A stretch of DNA of 64,000 nucleotides from Halopseudomonas sp002296055 (lineage in GTDB: Bacteria; Pseudomonadota; Gammaproteobacteria; Pseudomonadales; Pseudomonadaceae), in the NCBI RefSeq assembly GCF_050876985.1, contig NZ_JBPAPP010000002.1; one strand, written 5' to 3'. The position numbers and the translations under genes are program-made. Shown piece after piece: positions 1 through 8,045 of this stretch. Position 1 is the stretch's first letter, and the number at the start of each line of letters is the position of its first letter. The notes below the pieces were generated by a model. It made no database searches. It was not told where the DNA came from and worked only from the letters and a program-made list of their open reading frames with translations.

Positions 1-239
1 ATCACGCTGACCGCGAGACCATCGTACTCATTCAAGAAGCCTTCCTGGAGCAGTCAGGCAACACCTTCCAGGGCGACTACGTCAGCTACGACATCCAGCG
101 CCAGGTGGTTGACGCTGGCCGCGGTGGCGAGAACGCCAGCGGCAACCAGAGCCAGGGTGGCGGACGCATCGAGATCGTTATCCAGCCACGCAGCCGCAGC
201 AGCAGCGACGACAGCAACCAAGAGCCTGACGCGCCATGA
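1..239 (+). CDS. lptA: LptA, C-terminal part (LPS transport periplasmic bridge protein)
   Basis: Partial gene whose 5' end lies outside the window. The open frame from position 3 codes for 78 residues starting HADRETIVLIQ and ending DSNQEPDAP. The stretch LEQSGNTFQGDYVSYDIQ is typical of the last OstA/LptA strands, followed by a Gly/Asn/Ser-rich, poorly conserved tail. LptA bridges the periplasm and carries lipopolysaccharide from the LptB2FG-C complex to LptD. The stop overlaps the lptB start (ATGA, 236-239), so the two are translationally coupled. The identity rests on this fragment plus the lptB neighbour. Confidence 0.88.
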   Translation, partial: HADRETIVLIQEAFLEQSGNTFQGDYVSYDIQRQVVDAGRGGENASGNQSQGGGRIEIVIQPRSRSSSDDSNQEPDAP

Positions 240-961
240 CAACCCTGCACGCCAAAAACCTGGCCAAGGCCTATAAATCCCGCAAGGTGGTGCGCGACGT
301 CTCGCTATCCATCGACAGCGGCCAGGTAGTCGGCCTGCTCGGCCCCAATGGCGCAGGCAAAACCACCTGTTTCTACATGATTGTTGGGCTGGTCAAGGCG
401 GACCAGGGCACAGTGACGGTCAATGACAAGGACGTGACCCGCCTGCCCATGCATGGCCGCGCCCGCGAAGGCATCGGCTACCTGCCGCAGGAGGCATCGA
501 TCTTCCGCAAGCTGACCGTAGCCGACAACATCATGGCCATTCTGGAAACCCGCAAGGACCTGAACCGCCAGGCACGCGAAGGCAAGCTGGAGTCCTTGCT
601 ACGCGAATTTCACATTCACCACCTCAGCGACAGCCTCGGCATGAGCCTGTCCGGCGGTGAGCGCCGGCGCGCCGAGATTGCCCGCGCCCTGGCGACCGAC
701 CCCAGCTTTATTCTGCTCGATGAGCCCTTTGCCGGCGTGGACCCGATCTCGGTCGGCGACATCAAGCAGATCATCCAGCACCTCAAGGACAAGGGCATCG
801 GCGTACTGATCACTGATCACAACGTGCGCGAGACCCTGGATATCTGTGACAAGGCGTATATCGTCAACGATGGCCACATCATCGCCGAAGGTGACGCCGA
901 AACGGTTCTGGCGGACCAGACAGTGAAAGATGTATACCTGGGCCATGCCTTCCGGCTATAA
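236..961 (+). CDS. lptB: LptB, ATP-binding protein of the LPS export transporter
   Basis: 241 residues, full length for LptB. Cytoplasmic ATPase that works with membrane subunits LptF and LptG (also in this window, 51.4-53.6 kb) to pull LPS from the inner membrane. Walker A GPNGAGKT is at about residues 36-43, the ABC signature LSGGERRR near 137 and Walker B ILLDEPFAGVDP near 160, followed by the switch His in LITDHNVRE. The ATG overlaps the lptA stop. The next gene is rpoN, the usual pseudomonad order. Confidence 0.97.
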   Translation: MTTLHAKNLAKAYKSRKVVRDVSLSIDSGQVVGLLGPNGAGKTTCFYMIVGLVKADQGTVTVNDKDVTRLPMHGRAREGIGYLPQEASIFRKLTVADNIMAILETRKDLNRQAREGKLESLLREFHIHHLSDSLGMSLSGGERRRAEIARALATDPSFILLDEPFAGVDPISVGDIKQIIQHLKDKGIGVLITDHNVRETLDICDKAYIVNDGHIIAEGDAETVLADQTVKDVYLGHAFRL

Positions 962-1054
962 AAGCACCCGTATTTCAGGCATGCTACCGGCAAATGGACA
1001 TCAGCATGTCCAAACCAACGGTTTGAACCAGCGCACAAGGTATTTCGCAACACA

Positions 1055-2554
1055 ATGAAACCCTCGCTCGTCCTCAAGATGGGGCAGCAGCTGACCATGA
1101 CACCTCAGCTGCAGCAGGCCATCAGACTGCTTCAGCTGTCCAGTCTCGACCTCCAGCAGGAGGTGCAGGAGGCGCTGGAAGCCAACCCCATGCTGGAAAT
1201 GGCCGACGAGGGTGACGACGATTACAGCAGCAACGCCAGCCAGGAAGGTGGCGACGACGATGCGCCCGCAGTAACCCTGCCTGAGCCGGTCTCCATGGAC
1301 TCCATCGACCAGCACACCCAGGGCGACCAGGAAGGCAACTGGAACGAAGCCATCCCCAATGAGCTGCCGGTCGACACCCAATGGGAAGACGTCTACCAGA
1401 CCTCCGCCAGTTCTCTGCCCAGCCAGGATGACGAAGACTGGGACTACACCTCGCGCACCGGAACCGGCGAAACCCTGCAAAGTCACCTGGAATGGCAGCT
1501 CAACCTGCTGCCGATGTCCGAGACTGATTACCAGATTGCCACCGCGCTGATCGACGGCATCAACGCCGACGGATACCTCGAAGAGTCACTGGAAGACATA
1601 CTCGCCTCGCTGCCAGAAGAGCTTGAAGCCGAACTCGACGAAGTCGAGATGGTGCTGCACCGCATCCAGCAATTTGAACCGGTCGGCGTCGGCGCCCGCG
1701 ACCTGCGCGAATGCCTTCTGCTGCAGATTCGCCAACTGCCGGACGACACCCCCATGCTGGAGCAAGCCACCCGCGTCGTCCGCGACCACCTGGAGCTGCT
1801 CGGCAATCGCGACTTTACCCAGTTGATGCGCCGCAGCAAGCTGAAGGAAGATCAGCTACGCGACGCCATCGGTCTGATCCAGACACTGAACCCGCGCCCC
1901 GGCTCGGAAATCGCCTCCGGCGAAGCCGAATACGTGATTCCCGACGTCATCGTGCGCCGCGACAGCCACCGCTGGGTGGTCGAGCTGAACCAGGACGCCG
2001 TGCCCAAGGTACGCGTCAATGGGCACTACGCCTCCATGGTGCGCCGCGCCGATTCCAGCGAAGACAACACCTACCTGCGCAACAACCTGCAGGAGGCACG
2101 CTGGTTCATCAAGAGCCTGCAAAGTCGTAACGAAACCCTGATGAAGGTAGCCACCCAGATCGTCGAGCACCAACGCGGTTTTCTGGAGCATGGCGAAGAA
2201 GCCATGAAGCCGCTGGTGCTGCACGACATCGCCGAAGCGGTGGGCATGCACGAGTCGACCATCTCACGGGTAACCACACAAAAGTACATGCATACCCCAC
2301 GGGGTATTTTTGAGCTCAAATACTTCTTCTCCAGTCACGTCGGGACCAGCGAAGGGGGTGAATTCTCATCCACCGCGATCCGTGCACTGATCAAGAAGCT
2401 GGTGGCAGCAGAAAACCCAAAGAAACCATTGAGCGATAGCAAGATCGCTGGTTTACTGGAAGAGCAGGGCATCGAAGTTGCCCGCCGGACCATCGCAAAG
2501 TATCGCGAGTCGCTCAATATCGCGCCATCGAGCGAACGCAAGAGACTGGTCTAG
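1055..2554 (+). CDS. rpoN: RNA polymerase sigma-54 factor
   Basis: 499 residues. Directs RNA polymerase to -24/-12 promoters and needs AAA+ activators. The Gln/Leu-rich N-terminal activator region (MGQQLTMTPQLQQAIRLLQL) is followed by an acidic linker (about residues 50-110), the core-binding region, the helix-turn-helix (HDIAEAVGMHESTISRVTTQ) and the C-terminal RpoN box ARRTIAKYRE. The acidic linker is rich in Asp, Glu, Ser and Gln, as usual for this region. It lies 93 bp after lptB. The ribosome-binding site before the ATG is weak (AAGG about 14 bases upstream), but the N-terminus matches the family. Confidence 0.98.
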   Translation: MKPSLVLKMGQQLTMTPQLQQAIRLLQLSSLDLQQEVQEALEANPMLEMADEGDDDYSSNASQEGGDDDAPAVTLPEPVSMDSIDQHTQGDQEGNWNEAIPNELPVDTQWEDVYQTSASSLPSQDDEDWDYTSRTGTGETLQSHLEWQLNLLPMSETDYQIATALIDGINADGYLEESLEDILASLPEELEAELDEVEMVLHRIQQFEPVGVGARDLRECLLLQIRQLPDDTPMLEQATRVVRDHLELLGNRDFTQLMRRSKLKEDQLRDAIGLIQTLNPRPGSEIASGEAEYVIPDVIVRRDSHRWVVELNQDAVPKVRVNGHYASMVRRADSSEDNTYLRNNLQEARWFIKSLQSRNETLMKVATQIVEHQRGFLEHGEEAMKPLVLHDIAEAVGMHESTISRVTTQKYMHTPRGIFELKYFFSSHVGTSEGGEFSSTAIRALIKKLVAAENPKKPLSDSKIAGLLEEQGIEVARRTIAKYRESLNIAPSSERKRLV

Positions 2555-2666
2555 CGCCCACTGACCGTGAATGGTCAGGGCAAGGATCCAGTTCAGGGAT
2601 CATGCAGTGGCACCACCGGGTGGCGGACGATCACCCTGCAACAACAAGCCAATCAGGAGACGCCGT

Positions 2667-2975
2667 ATGCAACTGAACATTAGCGGTCACCAACTCGACA
2701 TCACTGACGCACTGCGCGATTACGTCACTGAGAAAATGGCCCGTCTGGAGCGGCATTTCGACAAAATTACCAACGTACAAGTCACCCTCGAGGTCGAGAA
2801 GCTGCGGCAGAAGGCCGAAGCCACCCTGCACATCGCCGGTGGCGAGGTGGTTGCTCTGGCCGAGCACACCGATATGTATGCAGCCATCGACATGCTGACC
2901 GACAAGCTTGATCGCCAACTGATCAAGCACAAGGAAAAGCACATAGACCGCCAGCAAGGCGCCAACGTCCGATAA
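2667..2975 (+). CDS. hpf: Ribosome hibernation promoting factor, short form
   Basis: 102 residues (MQLNISGHQLDITDALRDYV...), one ribosome-associated inhibitor A/sigma-54 modulation domain with the usual beta-alpha-beta-beta-beta-alpha pattern. It binds the 30S decoding site in stationary phase and promotes 100S dimers. The start at 2667 is preceded by AGGAGA at 2655-2660. Upstream in-frame extension exists but lacks homology and would run into the rpoN leader. Being just after rpoN is the classic place for this gene. Confidence 0.95.
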   Translation: MQLNISGHQLDITDALRDYVTEKMARLERHFDKITNVQVTLEVEKLRQKAEATLHIAGGEVVALAEHTDMYAAIDMLTDKLDRQLIKHKEKHIDRQQGANVR

Positions 2976-2987
2976 CTCCGCGCCAAC

Positions 2988-3446
2988 ATGCAAATTGACC
3001 ACATCCTGACCCCTGAACGCACCTTCTCCGGCGTTCAGGGCGGGTCCAAAAAACGTGTGCTGGAGCTGATCGGCAAAATGGTTGCCCAGCACACAAACCT
3101 GGATCCAGACGCTATCTACGAAAATCTGATCGCCCGCGAGAAGCTCGGCTCCACCGGCTTCGGCAACGGCATCGCGATTCCCCATTGTCGTCTTGAAGAC
3201 TGCCACCAGGCCATCGGCGCGCTGCTGCAGCTAGACGGCAAGATTGATTTTGACGCCCTTGATGGCCAGCCGGTAGACCTGATCTTCGTGCTGCTGGTGC
3301 CTCAGGAGGCGACTGAACAGCACCTGCAGATCCTCAAGATGCTGGCCGGCAAGCTCGACAAGGCAGAGCTGCGCGACGCCCTGCGCGCCGCACCCGACGC
3401 CGAGGCGCTGTTCAACGTCATGGTCAACGACGGCGACGGAGGCTGA
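2988..3446 (+). CDS. ptsN: PTS IIA-like nitrogen regulatory protein (EIIA-Ntr)
   Basis: 152 residues, PTS_EIIA type 2 domain over the whole length. The phosphorylated His is in the motif GNGIAIPHCRL (about residue 66). EIIA-Ntr receives phosphate from NPr (gene at 4303) and regulates potassium uptake, carbon/nitrogen balance and other processes through its phosphorylation state. It starts 12 bp after hpf with no strong ribosome-binding site and ends 2 bp before rapZ, so these genes look like one operon. Confidence 0.95.
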   Translation: MQIDHILTPERTFSGVQGGSKKRVLELIGKMVAQHTNLDPDAIYENLIAREKLGSTGFGNGIAIPHCRLEDCHQAIGALLQLDGKIDFDALDGQPVDLIFVLLVPQEATEQHLQILKMLAGKLDKAELRDALRAAPDAEALFNVMVNDGDGG

Positions 3447-3448
3447 CC

Positions 3449-4303
3449 ATGCGCTTGATTGTCGTCAGCGGCCGCTCCGGCTCGGGCAAAAGCACCGCCC
3501 TGCACCTGCTGGAAGATAACGGCTTTTACTGCATCGACAATCTCCCTGCCGGCTTGCTACCCGAGCTGGCGCGCCAAGCCACCATGAACGACTTCAGCCT
3601 GCCTGAAGTCGCCATCAGCATCGATGCCCGCAACCTGCCCAATGACCTGGCGCGCTTTCCGGCCTTGCTGAAGGAAGTACGTGAAGCCGGCGTGCAGTGC
3701 GACATCCTGTTTCTGGCGGCGCGCGACGAGGTATTGATCAAGCGCTTCTCCGAAACGCGTCGCAAGCACCCGCTGACCGACGACCAGCTGTCACTCGGCG
3801 AGGCCCTTGCTCAAGAGCTGAAAATTCTTGAGCCGATCATCGACCTCGCGACCCTCAAGGTCGACACCAGCCACCTGAACCTCTACCAGCTACGCGATCA
3901 GCTCAAGCAGCGACTGCTTGGCAGCCATGGCAGCCAGCCCTCAGTACTGATTCAGTCTTTCGGCTTCAAACGGGGCGTACCCACCGATGCCGACCTGGTG
4001 TTCGACGTGCGCTGCCTGCCAAACCCCTACTGGATGCCCGACCTGCGCGCCTACTCGGGCCGCGATCAGCCGGTTTGCGACTATCTGGCAGCGCAGCCGG
4101 AGGTTGAAGAGATGTTCCAGGACATCGTGTACTACCTGCGCAAATGGCTGCCGCGCTATGCCGCCAGCGAGCGCAGCTACATGACGATTGCCATTGGCTG
4201 CACCGGTGGCCATCACCGCTCTGTCTACATTGCCGAGCGCCTGGTCGAAGCACTCGGCCGTACCACACCCAACCTGCTCATCCGCCATCGCGATCTGCCC
4301 TGA
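3449..4303 (+). CDS. rapZ: RNase adapter protein RapZ, nucleotide-binding
   Basis: 284 residues. N-terminal kinase-like domain with Walker A GRSGSGKS at residues 8-15 and Walker B-like VAISID; C-terminal domain with the conserved IAIGCTGGHHRSVYIAERL motif. In Enterobacteria RapZ binds glucosamine-6-phosphate and presents small RNAs GlmZ/GlmY to RNase E. Which RNAs it handles in pseudomonads is not evident here. The TGA stop shares bases with the npr ATG (TGATG at 4301-4305). Confidence 0.95.
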   Translation: MRLIVVSGRSGSGKSTALHLLEDNGFYCIDNLPAGLLPELARQATMNDFSLPEVAISIDARNLPNDLARFPALLKEVREAGVQCDILFLAARDEVLIKRFSETRRKHPLTDDQLSLGEALAQELKILEPIIDLATLKVDTSHLNLYQLRDQLKQRLLGSHGSQPSVLIQSFGFKRGVPTDADLVFDVRCLPNPYWMPDLRAYSGRDQPVCDYLAAQPEVEEMFQDIVYYLRKWLPRYAASERSYMTIAIGCTGGHHRSVYIAERLVEALGRTTPNLLIRHRDLP

Positions 4304-4575
4304 TGTCCAACACCCGCGTTCTCATCATCAACAAGCTGGGCTTGCACGCCCGCGCCGCCGCCAAGTTTGTCGGCGTCGCCAACCAATACGGCTGCAAAGT
4401 GGGCATCGGTCTGGATGAAGAGAACCAGGTCGACGGCAAAAGCATCATGCAGGTCATGATGCTCGCCGCCAGCAAAGGTACCGAAGTGTGCATCAGTTGC
4501 GAAGGCGAGCAGGCCGACGACGCCATGGCCGCCCTGCTGGAGCTGATCAACGACTACTTTGGAGAAGGGGAGTAA
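4303..4575 (+). CDS. npr: Phosphocarrier protein NPr (HPr-like, nitrogen PTS)
   Basis: 90 residues, an HPr fold. The phosphorylatable His is in NKLGLHARAAAKF (about residue 16) and the regulatory-site region is DGKSIMQVMMLAA. It takes phosphate from EI-Ntr (PtsP, not in this window) and passes it to EIIA-Ntr, encoded by ptsN here. The start overlaps the rapZ stop. An upstream in-frame extension to 4144 would lie inside rapZ and lacks homology, so 4303 is chosen. Confidence 0.94.
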   Translation: MSNTRVLIINKLGLHARAAAKFVGVANQYGCKVGIGLDEENQVDGKSIMQVMMLAASKGTEVCISCEGEQADDAMAALLELINDYFGEGE

Positions 4576-4581
4576 CGCAAC

Positions 4582-4760
4582 CTGGAAGCTGGAAGCTGGA
4601 AGCTGGAAGCTGGAAGCTGGAAGCTTATCAGGGTGCGAGCACCGGGGCCGTCAACTGTTTTGACCAATTCTTGCGACTGATCCCAGGCCAAATAAAACCC
4701 CGCGCGATTCAAGAACCGTGCGGGGTTTACTTGCAGCTTGAAGCTTACGGCTTGCAGCTT
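4582..4760. repeat. Heptad repeat element, copy 1 (with 6 tandem 7-mers)
   Basis: Positions 4582-4623 are six exact tandem copies of CTGGAAG, followed by CTT. About 100 bp later come further GCTT-type heptads (4731-4760, such as TTGCAGCTTGAAGCTTACGG) in the inverted sense, enclosing the terminator at 4694-4729. Similar layouts occur at 30294-30424 and 55187-55275, and a more compact one at 16051-16124. Confidence 0.8.
4694..4729 (-). terminator. Rho-independent terminator between npr and pmbA
   Basis: Arms AAACCCCGCGC (4695-4705) and GTGCGGGGTTT (4718-4728) pair over about 11 bp, with one G-T pair. Read on the minus strand the stem is followed by TTTTATTTGG, so it best serves pmbA. Read on the plus strand it is followed by ACTTG, a poor U-tract. 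Confidence 0.7.
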
Positions 4761-4793
4761 GACAGTAGGGAGCGCTACGCGCCCCCTACTGTC
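4761..4793. repeat. Perfect inverted repeat holding the pmbA stop codon in its loop
   Basis: Arms GACAGTAGGG (4761-4770) and CCCTACTGTC (4784-4793) are perfectly complementary; the centre adds a GCG/CGC stem. The pmbA stop (minus strand, 4775-4777) is in the loop. It has no U-tract, so it may act as an RNA-stabilising 3' structure rather than a terminator. Confidence 0.75.
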
Positions 4794-6130
4794 ATCCCAT
4801 CCACCAACCAACTACCCGTCAGATAGTTACCGCGGCGCTCGACGTCGGAACCGACGCAACGCAGGTTGGTGTACATGTCACGCAGGTTGCCGGCGATAGT
4901 GACTTCGCTGACCGGGTACTGAATTTCGCCGTTCTCTACCCAGAAGCCACCGGCGCCCCGCGAGTAGTCCCCGGTCACCCCGTTAACGCCCTGTCCCATC
5001 AGCTCGGTTACCAGCAGCCCGGTGCCCATTTCCTTGAGCAGCGCATTCAGGTCGCCCGCATTGCTGCTGACCTGCAGGTTATGCACACCACCGGCGTTAG
5101 CGGTGCTGGGCAAGCCCAGCTTGCGGCCTGAGTAGGTACTTAGCAGCCAACTGGTCAACCGCCCCTGGTCGACAAACGCCTGCTCGCGGGTCTGCAGTCC
5201 ATCGCCATCAAACGCCGAGCTTCCCAAGCCCTGACGCAAATAGGGCGTCTCGTGCATGCGCATCCACTCGGGGAAAACCGGTTGCCCCATCGCATCCAGC
5301 AGGAACGTGGACTCGCGGTAAACGGCGCCGCCAGAAATGGCACCAAACAGATGACCGACCAGACCGGCGGCCTGATCAGCGGCAAACAGCACCGGCACCT
5401 TGGCCGTTTTCACCGAGCGCGGCTGCAAGCGCGCCAGCGTGCGCTGCGCTGCCTTGCGGCCGACCGACTCTTCACTGGCCAAGCGCTCGGGCACGCGGTC
5501 CACGGCGTACCAGTAATCGCGCTGCATCCCCTGTTCGGAGGAGGCAATCAAGACCGCAGCGCTGCTATGCCGGCTGCTCAAGGCGCTGCCAATAAAGCCA
5601 TGGCTGTTGCCGTACACGCGGCAGCCCTGCTGGGTGCTGATCTGAGCGCTGTCACTGACCAAACGCGGATCAACATCCAGCGCCGCCGCCTCCAACAACA
5701 GTGCCCGCTCAATGGCGTCCTCAGCGCTCAACTGCCAAGGGTGGAACAGATCAAGGTCGGGTAAATCGGTTGCCATCAGCTCGGCGTCTGCCAATCCAGC
5801 GCACGGGTCCTCACTGGCGTGGCGGGCAATCACCAGCGCCGTCTCTACCGCCTTGATGATGGCCTCGTCAGAGGTATCGGAGGTACTGACGCTGCCTTTA
5901 CGCTGACCGTCATAAAGAGTGATCGCAAACCCTTGATCACGGTTGAACTCAACCGTCTCGACCTCGCGGTTGCGCACGCTCACCGACAGGCCAGTATTTT
6001 GGCTGACGCCAACTTCGCTGGCCGTCGCCCCCTGACGCCGAGCCTGCTCGACGATAAAGGCCACCCGCTGTTCCAGCATCTCGCGCAGCGCCTGCGGACT
6101 TTCGGCTACGCTGGTTGTATTCGCGCTCAT
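4775..6130 (-). CDS. pmbA: Metalloprotease PmbA/TldE
   Basis: 451 residues (MSANTTSVAESPQALREML...). Peptidase U62 family, subunit TldE/PmbA, which with TldD (not in this window) forms a metalloprotease that processes small peptides such as microcin precursors and CcdA. The C-terminal half has the family stretch FEG-like GLGSSAFDGDGLQTREQAFVD and GVNGVTGDYSRGAGGFWVENG. The start at 6130 has an excellent ribosome-binding site, GGAGGTGAC before ATG. An upstream extension in frame lacks homology. It is divergent from darP, the standard pseudomonad arrangement. Confidence 0.95.
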   Translation of the reverse strand: MSANTTSVAESPQALREMLEQRVAFIVEQARRQGATASEVGVSQNTGLSVSVRNREVETVEFNRDQGFAITLYDGQRKGSVSTSDTSDEAIIKAVETALVIARHASEDPCAGLADAELMATDLPDLDLFHPWQLSAEDAIERALLLEAAALDVDPRLVSDSAQISTQQGCRVYGNSHGFIGSALSSRHSSAAVLIASSEQGMQRDYWYAVDRVPERLASEESVGRKAAQRTLARLQPRSVKTAKVPVLFAADQAAGLVGHLFGAISGGAVYRESTFLLDAMGQPVFPEWMRMHETPYLRQGLGSSAFDGDGLQTREQAFVDQGRLTSWLLSTYSGRKLGLPSTANAGGVHNLQVSSNAGDLNALLKEMGTGLLVTELMGQGVNGVTGDYSRGAGGFWVENGEIQYPVSEVTIAGNLRDMYTNLRCVGSDVERRGNYLTGSWLVDGMTVGGA

Positions 6131-6263
6131 GTCACCTCCAAAGCAGAGGGCCATTGTAGCGAGGTTGCCAGCGGATACCACCATGCATTGGTCTCGCCGC
6201 ACCACAAAGGAGTATCATGTGCGGCCCGAAACACTGCTGTACGGCGGCGCCGACAGGAACACC

Positions 6264-6794
6264 ATGACTGAATTTCACGAAGACGACGCGCTCGAGCCAG
6301 AAGACGAGGGCAAAAGCAAAAGCCAGATTAAGCGGGAGATGGATGCCCTGCAGGACCTTGGCAAGCGTCTGATCGCGCTCAAGCCAGACCAGCTGGCCAA
6401 GCTGGAGCTAACCGACAAGCTTCGTCTGGCGCTGGCCGAAGCCCATCGCCACACTGCCCGGGGCGCTCTGAAGCGCCACATGAGCTTTGTCGGCAAACTG
6501 ATGCGCGACCAGGACGTAGAGCGCATTCAGCAATACGTGGACCTGCTCGACAGCGGCAGCCAGGCGCATAACCAGCACTTCCACCAGATTGAGCGCTGGC
6601 GCGATCGACTGCTGACCGGCCGCGCCGATGAGCTGGAACTGTTTATGCTCGCCTACCCCAACGCCGACCGTCAGCACCTGCGCCAACTGGTGCGCCAGGC
6701 CAACCGCGAGACCGAGCAAAACAAGCCGCCAGCCGCTGCGCGCAAGCTTTTCAAGGCCATCCGCGTTTTGGCTGACGACGCCAAAGGGCTCTGA
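6264..6794 (+). CDS. darP: Ribosome biogenesis factor DarP (YjgA, dual-action ribosomal maturation protein)
   Basis: 176 residues. Highly charged helical protein of the YjgA/DUF615 family, which associates with late 50S precursors. Family features visible are KSKSQIKREMDALQDLG, the middle QIERWRDRLL and the C-terminal NPxADRQHLRQLVRQA-like segment (here YPNADRQHLRQLVRQANRE). The ATG at 6264 follows AGGAACACC. A longer upstream frame exists but would overlap the pmbA promoter region. Confidence 0.94.
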   Translation: MTEFHEDDALEPEDEGKSKSQIKREMDALQDLGKRLIALKPDQLAKLELTDKLRLALAEAHRHTARGALKRHMSFVGKLMRDQDVERIQQYVDLLDSGSQAHNQHFHQIERWRDRLLTGRADELELFMLAYPNADRQHLRQLVRQANRETEQNKPPAAARKLFKAIRVLADDAKGL

Positions 6795-6871
6795 AACAGC
6801 GCGGTACTGGTTCACAGCTCAGGGCGCGGTTCAACGCCATCTTGGCGCTATGCGCAGCTCACTGCTAGGTT

Positions 6872-7038
6872 TTAAGCAAGCGCTGATCAATTCCACACGC
6901 CCTCTGCGAGTGCTCGCGCGTGTAGCTGCAAGGCGTGGTGTGCAGCCGCAAACAGCGCAACCGAGGCAGATGTATGCTTGAGCGGCCCACGGCACGCTCA
7001 AGCCGAAAGGCATGCAGAATTAATCAGCACTTCCTTAA
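6872..7038 (+). mobile_element. Small inverted-end repeat element, copy A (167 bp)
   Basis: Left end TTAAGCAAGCGCTGATCAAT and right end whose complement is TTAAGGAAGTGCTGATTAAT pair as terminal inverted repeats. The interior (CCACACGCCCTCTGCGAGTG, GTGTGCAGCC, GGCAGATGTATGCTTGAGC) matches copies at 11298-11563 (inverted) and 35778-35942. It codes for nothing. Its right end is 26 bp before the egtD start, so it occupies the egtD promoter region. It looks like a non-autonomous, MITE-like element; no parent transposase is in the window. Confidence 0.75.
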
Positions 7039-7064
7039 CTGCAACCTGCAGAGGATGATGCTTC

Positions 7065-8045
7065 GTGAGCCTTGCCCTTGATCTGCCTAGACTCGAGACA
7101 ACCCTGCGCCTGCCGGCTCAGGATGAACGTCAACAACTTCTGCAGGGGCTGCTGCAGCCAACTGCCCACATCGACCCAAAGTATCTCTACGACGACCGCG
7201 GCTGCGCGCTGTTCACCGACATCTGCCGCCTCGACGAGTACTACCCCACCCGCACCGAGGCGCAGATCTTCTCGGACTATCGCGATGCCATCGCCGCTCA
7301 GCTGCCAAACAACCCACAATGGGTCGACCTGGGCTGTGGCGATTGCGGCAAGACACTGCAGTGGTTGGATGCCGTGCGCCCGGCGCGCGTGATTGGCGTC
7401 GACATCGCTGGAGAGTTTCTACACAACTCAATGGCGGCTGTCGCCCGAGCGAACCCAAACTTGGAGTGCATCGGCCTGGTCTGCGATTTCACCCAGCACC
7501 TTGAGTTACATGATCTGCTTGCCGAGCGCCCCGCCGATGCGCCGGTCTTCTTCTACCCTGGCTCCTCAATTGGCAACTTCGAGCCCCGCGCAGCCATACG
7601 CTTTCTCAAACGCGTAAGGGCCCATTGTGGAGAACGCGGGAGACTGTTGATTGGCGCAGACCTGATAAAGCCGCGCGCCATCCTGGAGGCTGCCTACGAC
7701 GATGCCAGCGGCGTCACTGCGGCATTCAACCTAAACGTTCTCAACGTGGTCAATCGCGAGCTGGATGCGGAATTCCAGCCCGAGCTATTTCGCCATCAGG
7801 CGCATTTCGATGAAGCCCACAGGCGTATCGAGATGCAGCTGGTGGCCCGTGAGCGGCATAGCGTTCGTCTGGCACGCCACACCCGCCGCTATTTTGGCAC
7901 CGGGGAACACATCGTGACGGAGTACTCTCACAAATACAGTCTGGATGAGTTTCGCGCCCTACTCGCCGCCAGCGGCCTGCGTTGCAGCCAATACTGGACC
8001 GACCCGCAAGAGTGGTTTGGGGTCTTTCTGGCGGAGCCGGCATGA
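7065..8045 (+). CDS. egtD: EgtD, L-histidine N-alpha-methyltransferase
   Basis: 326 residues. SAM-dependent methyltransferase of the EgtD family, which makes hercynine (trimethylhistidine), the first step to ergothioneine. Visible family signatures are PKYLYDDRGCALFTDICRLDEYYPTR, the SAM site WVDLGCGDCGKT, FYPGSSIGNFEP and IGADLIKP. The GTG start at 7065 is chosen because GAGGA at 7051-7055 is well placed and nearby ATGs are out of frame. The stop overlaps the egtB start (ATGA, 8042-8045), so the pair is coupled. Confidence 0.93.
   Translation: MSLALDLPRLETTLRLPAQDERQQLLQGLLQPTAHIDPKYLYDDRGCALFTDICRLDEYYPTRTEAQIFSDYRDAIAAQLPNNPQWVDLGCGDCGKTLQWLDAVRPARVIGVDIAGEFLHNSMAAVARANPNLECIGLVCDFTQHLELHDLLAERPADAPVFFYPGSSIGNFEPRAAIRFLKRVRAHCGERGRLLIGADLIKPRAILEAAYDDASGVTAAFNLNVLNVVNRELDAEFQPELFRHQAHFDEAHRRIEMQLVARERHSVRLARHTRRYFGTGEHIVTEYSHKYSLDEFRALLAASGLRCSQYWTDPQEWFGVFLAEPA

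Noticed and set aside
4488..4826. A 112-codon plus-strand frame covering the heptad repeats
   Set aside because: It is an artefact of a tandem 7-mer array that is open in several frames.
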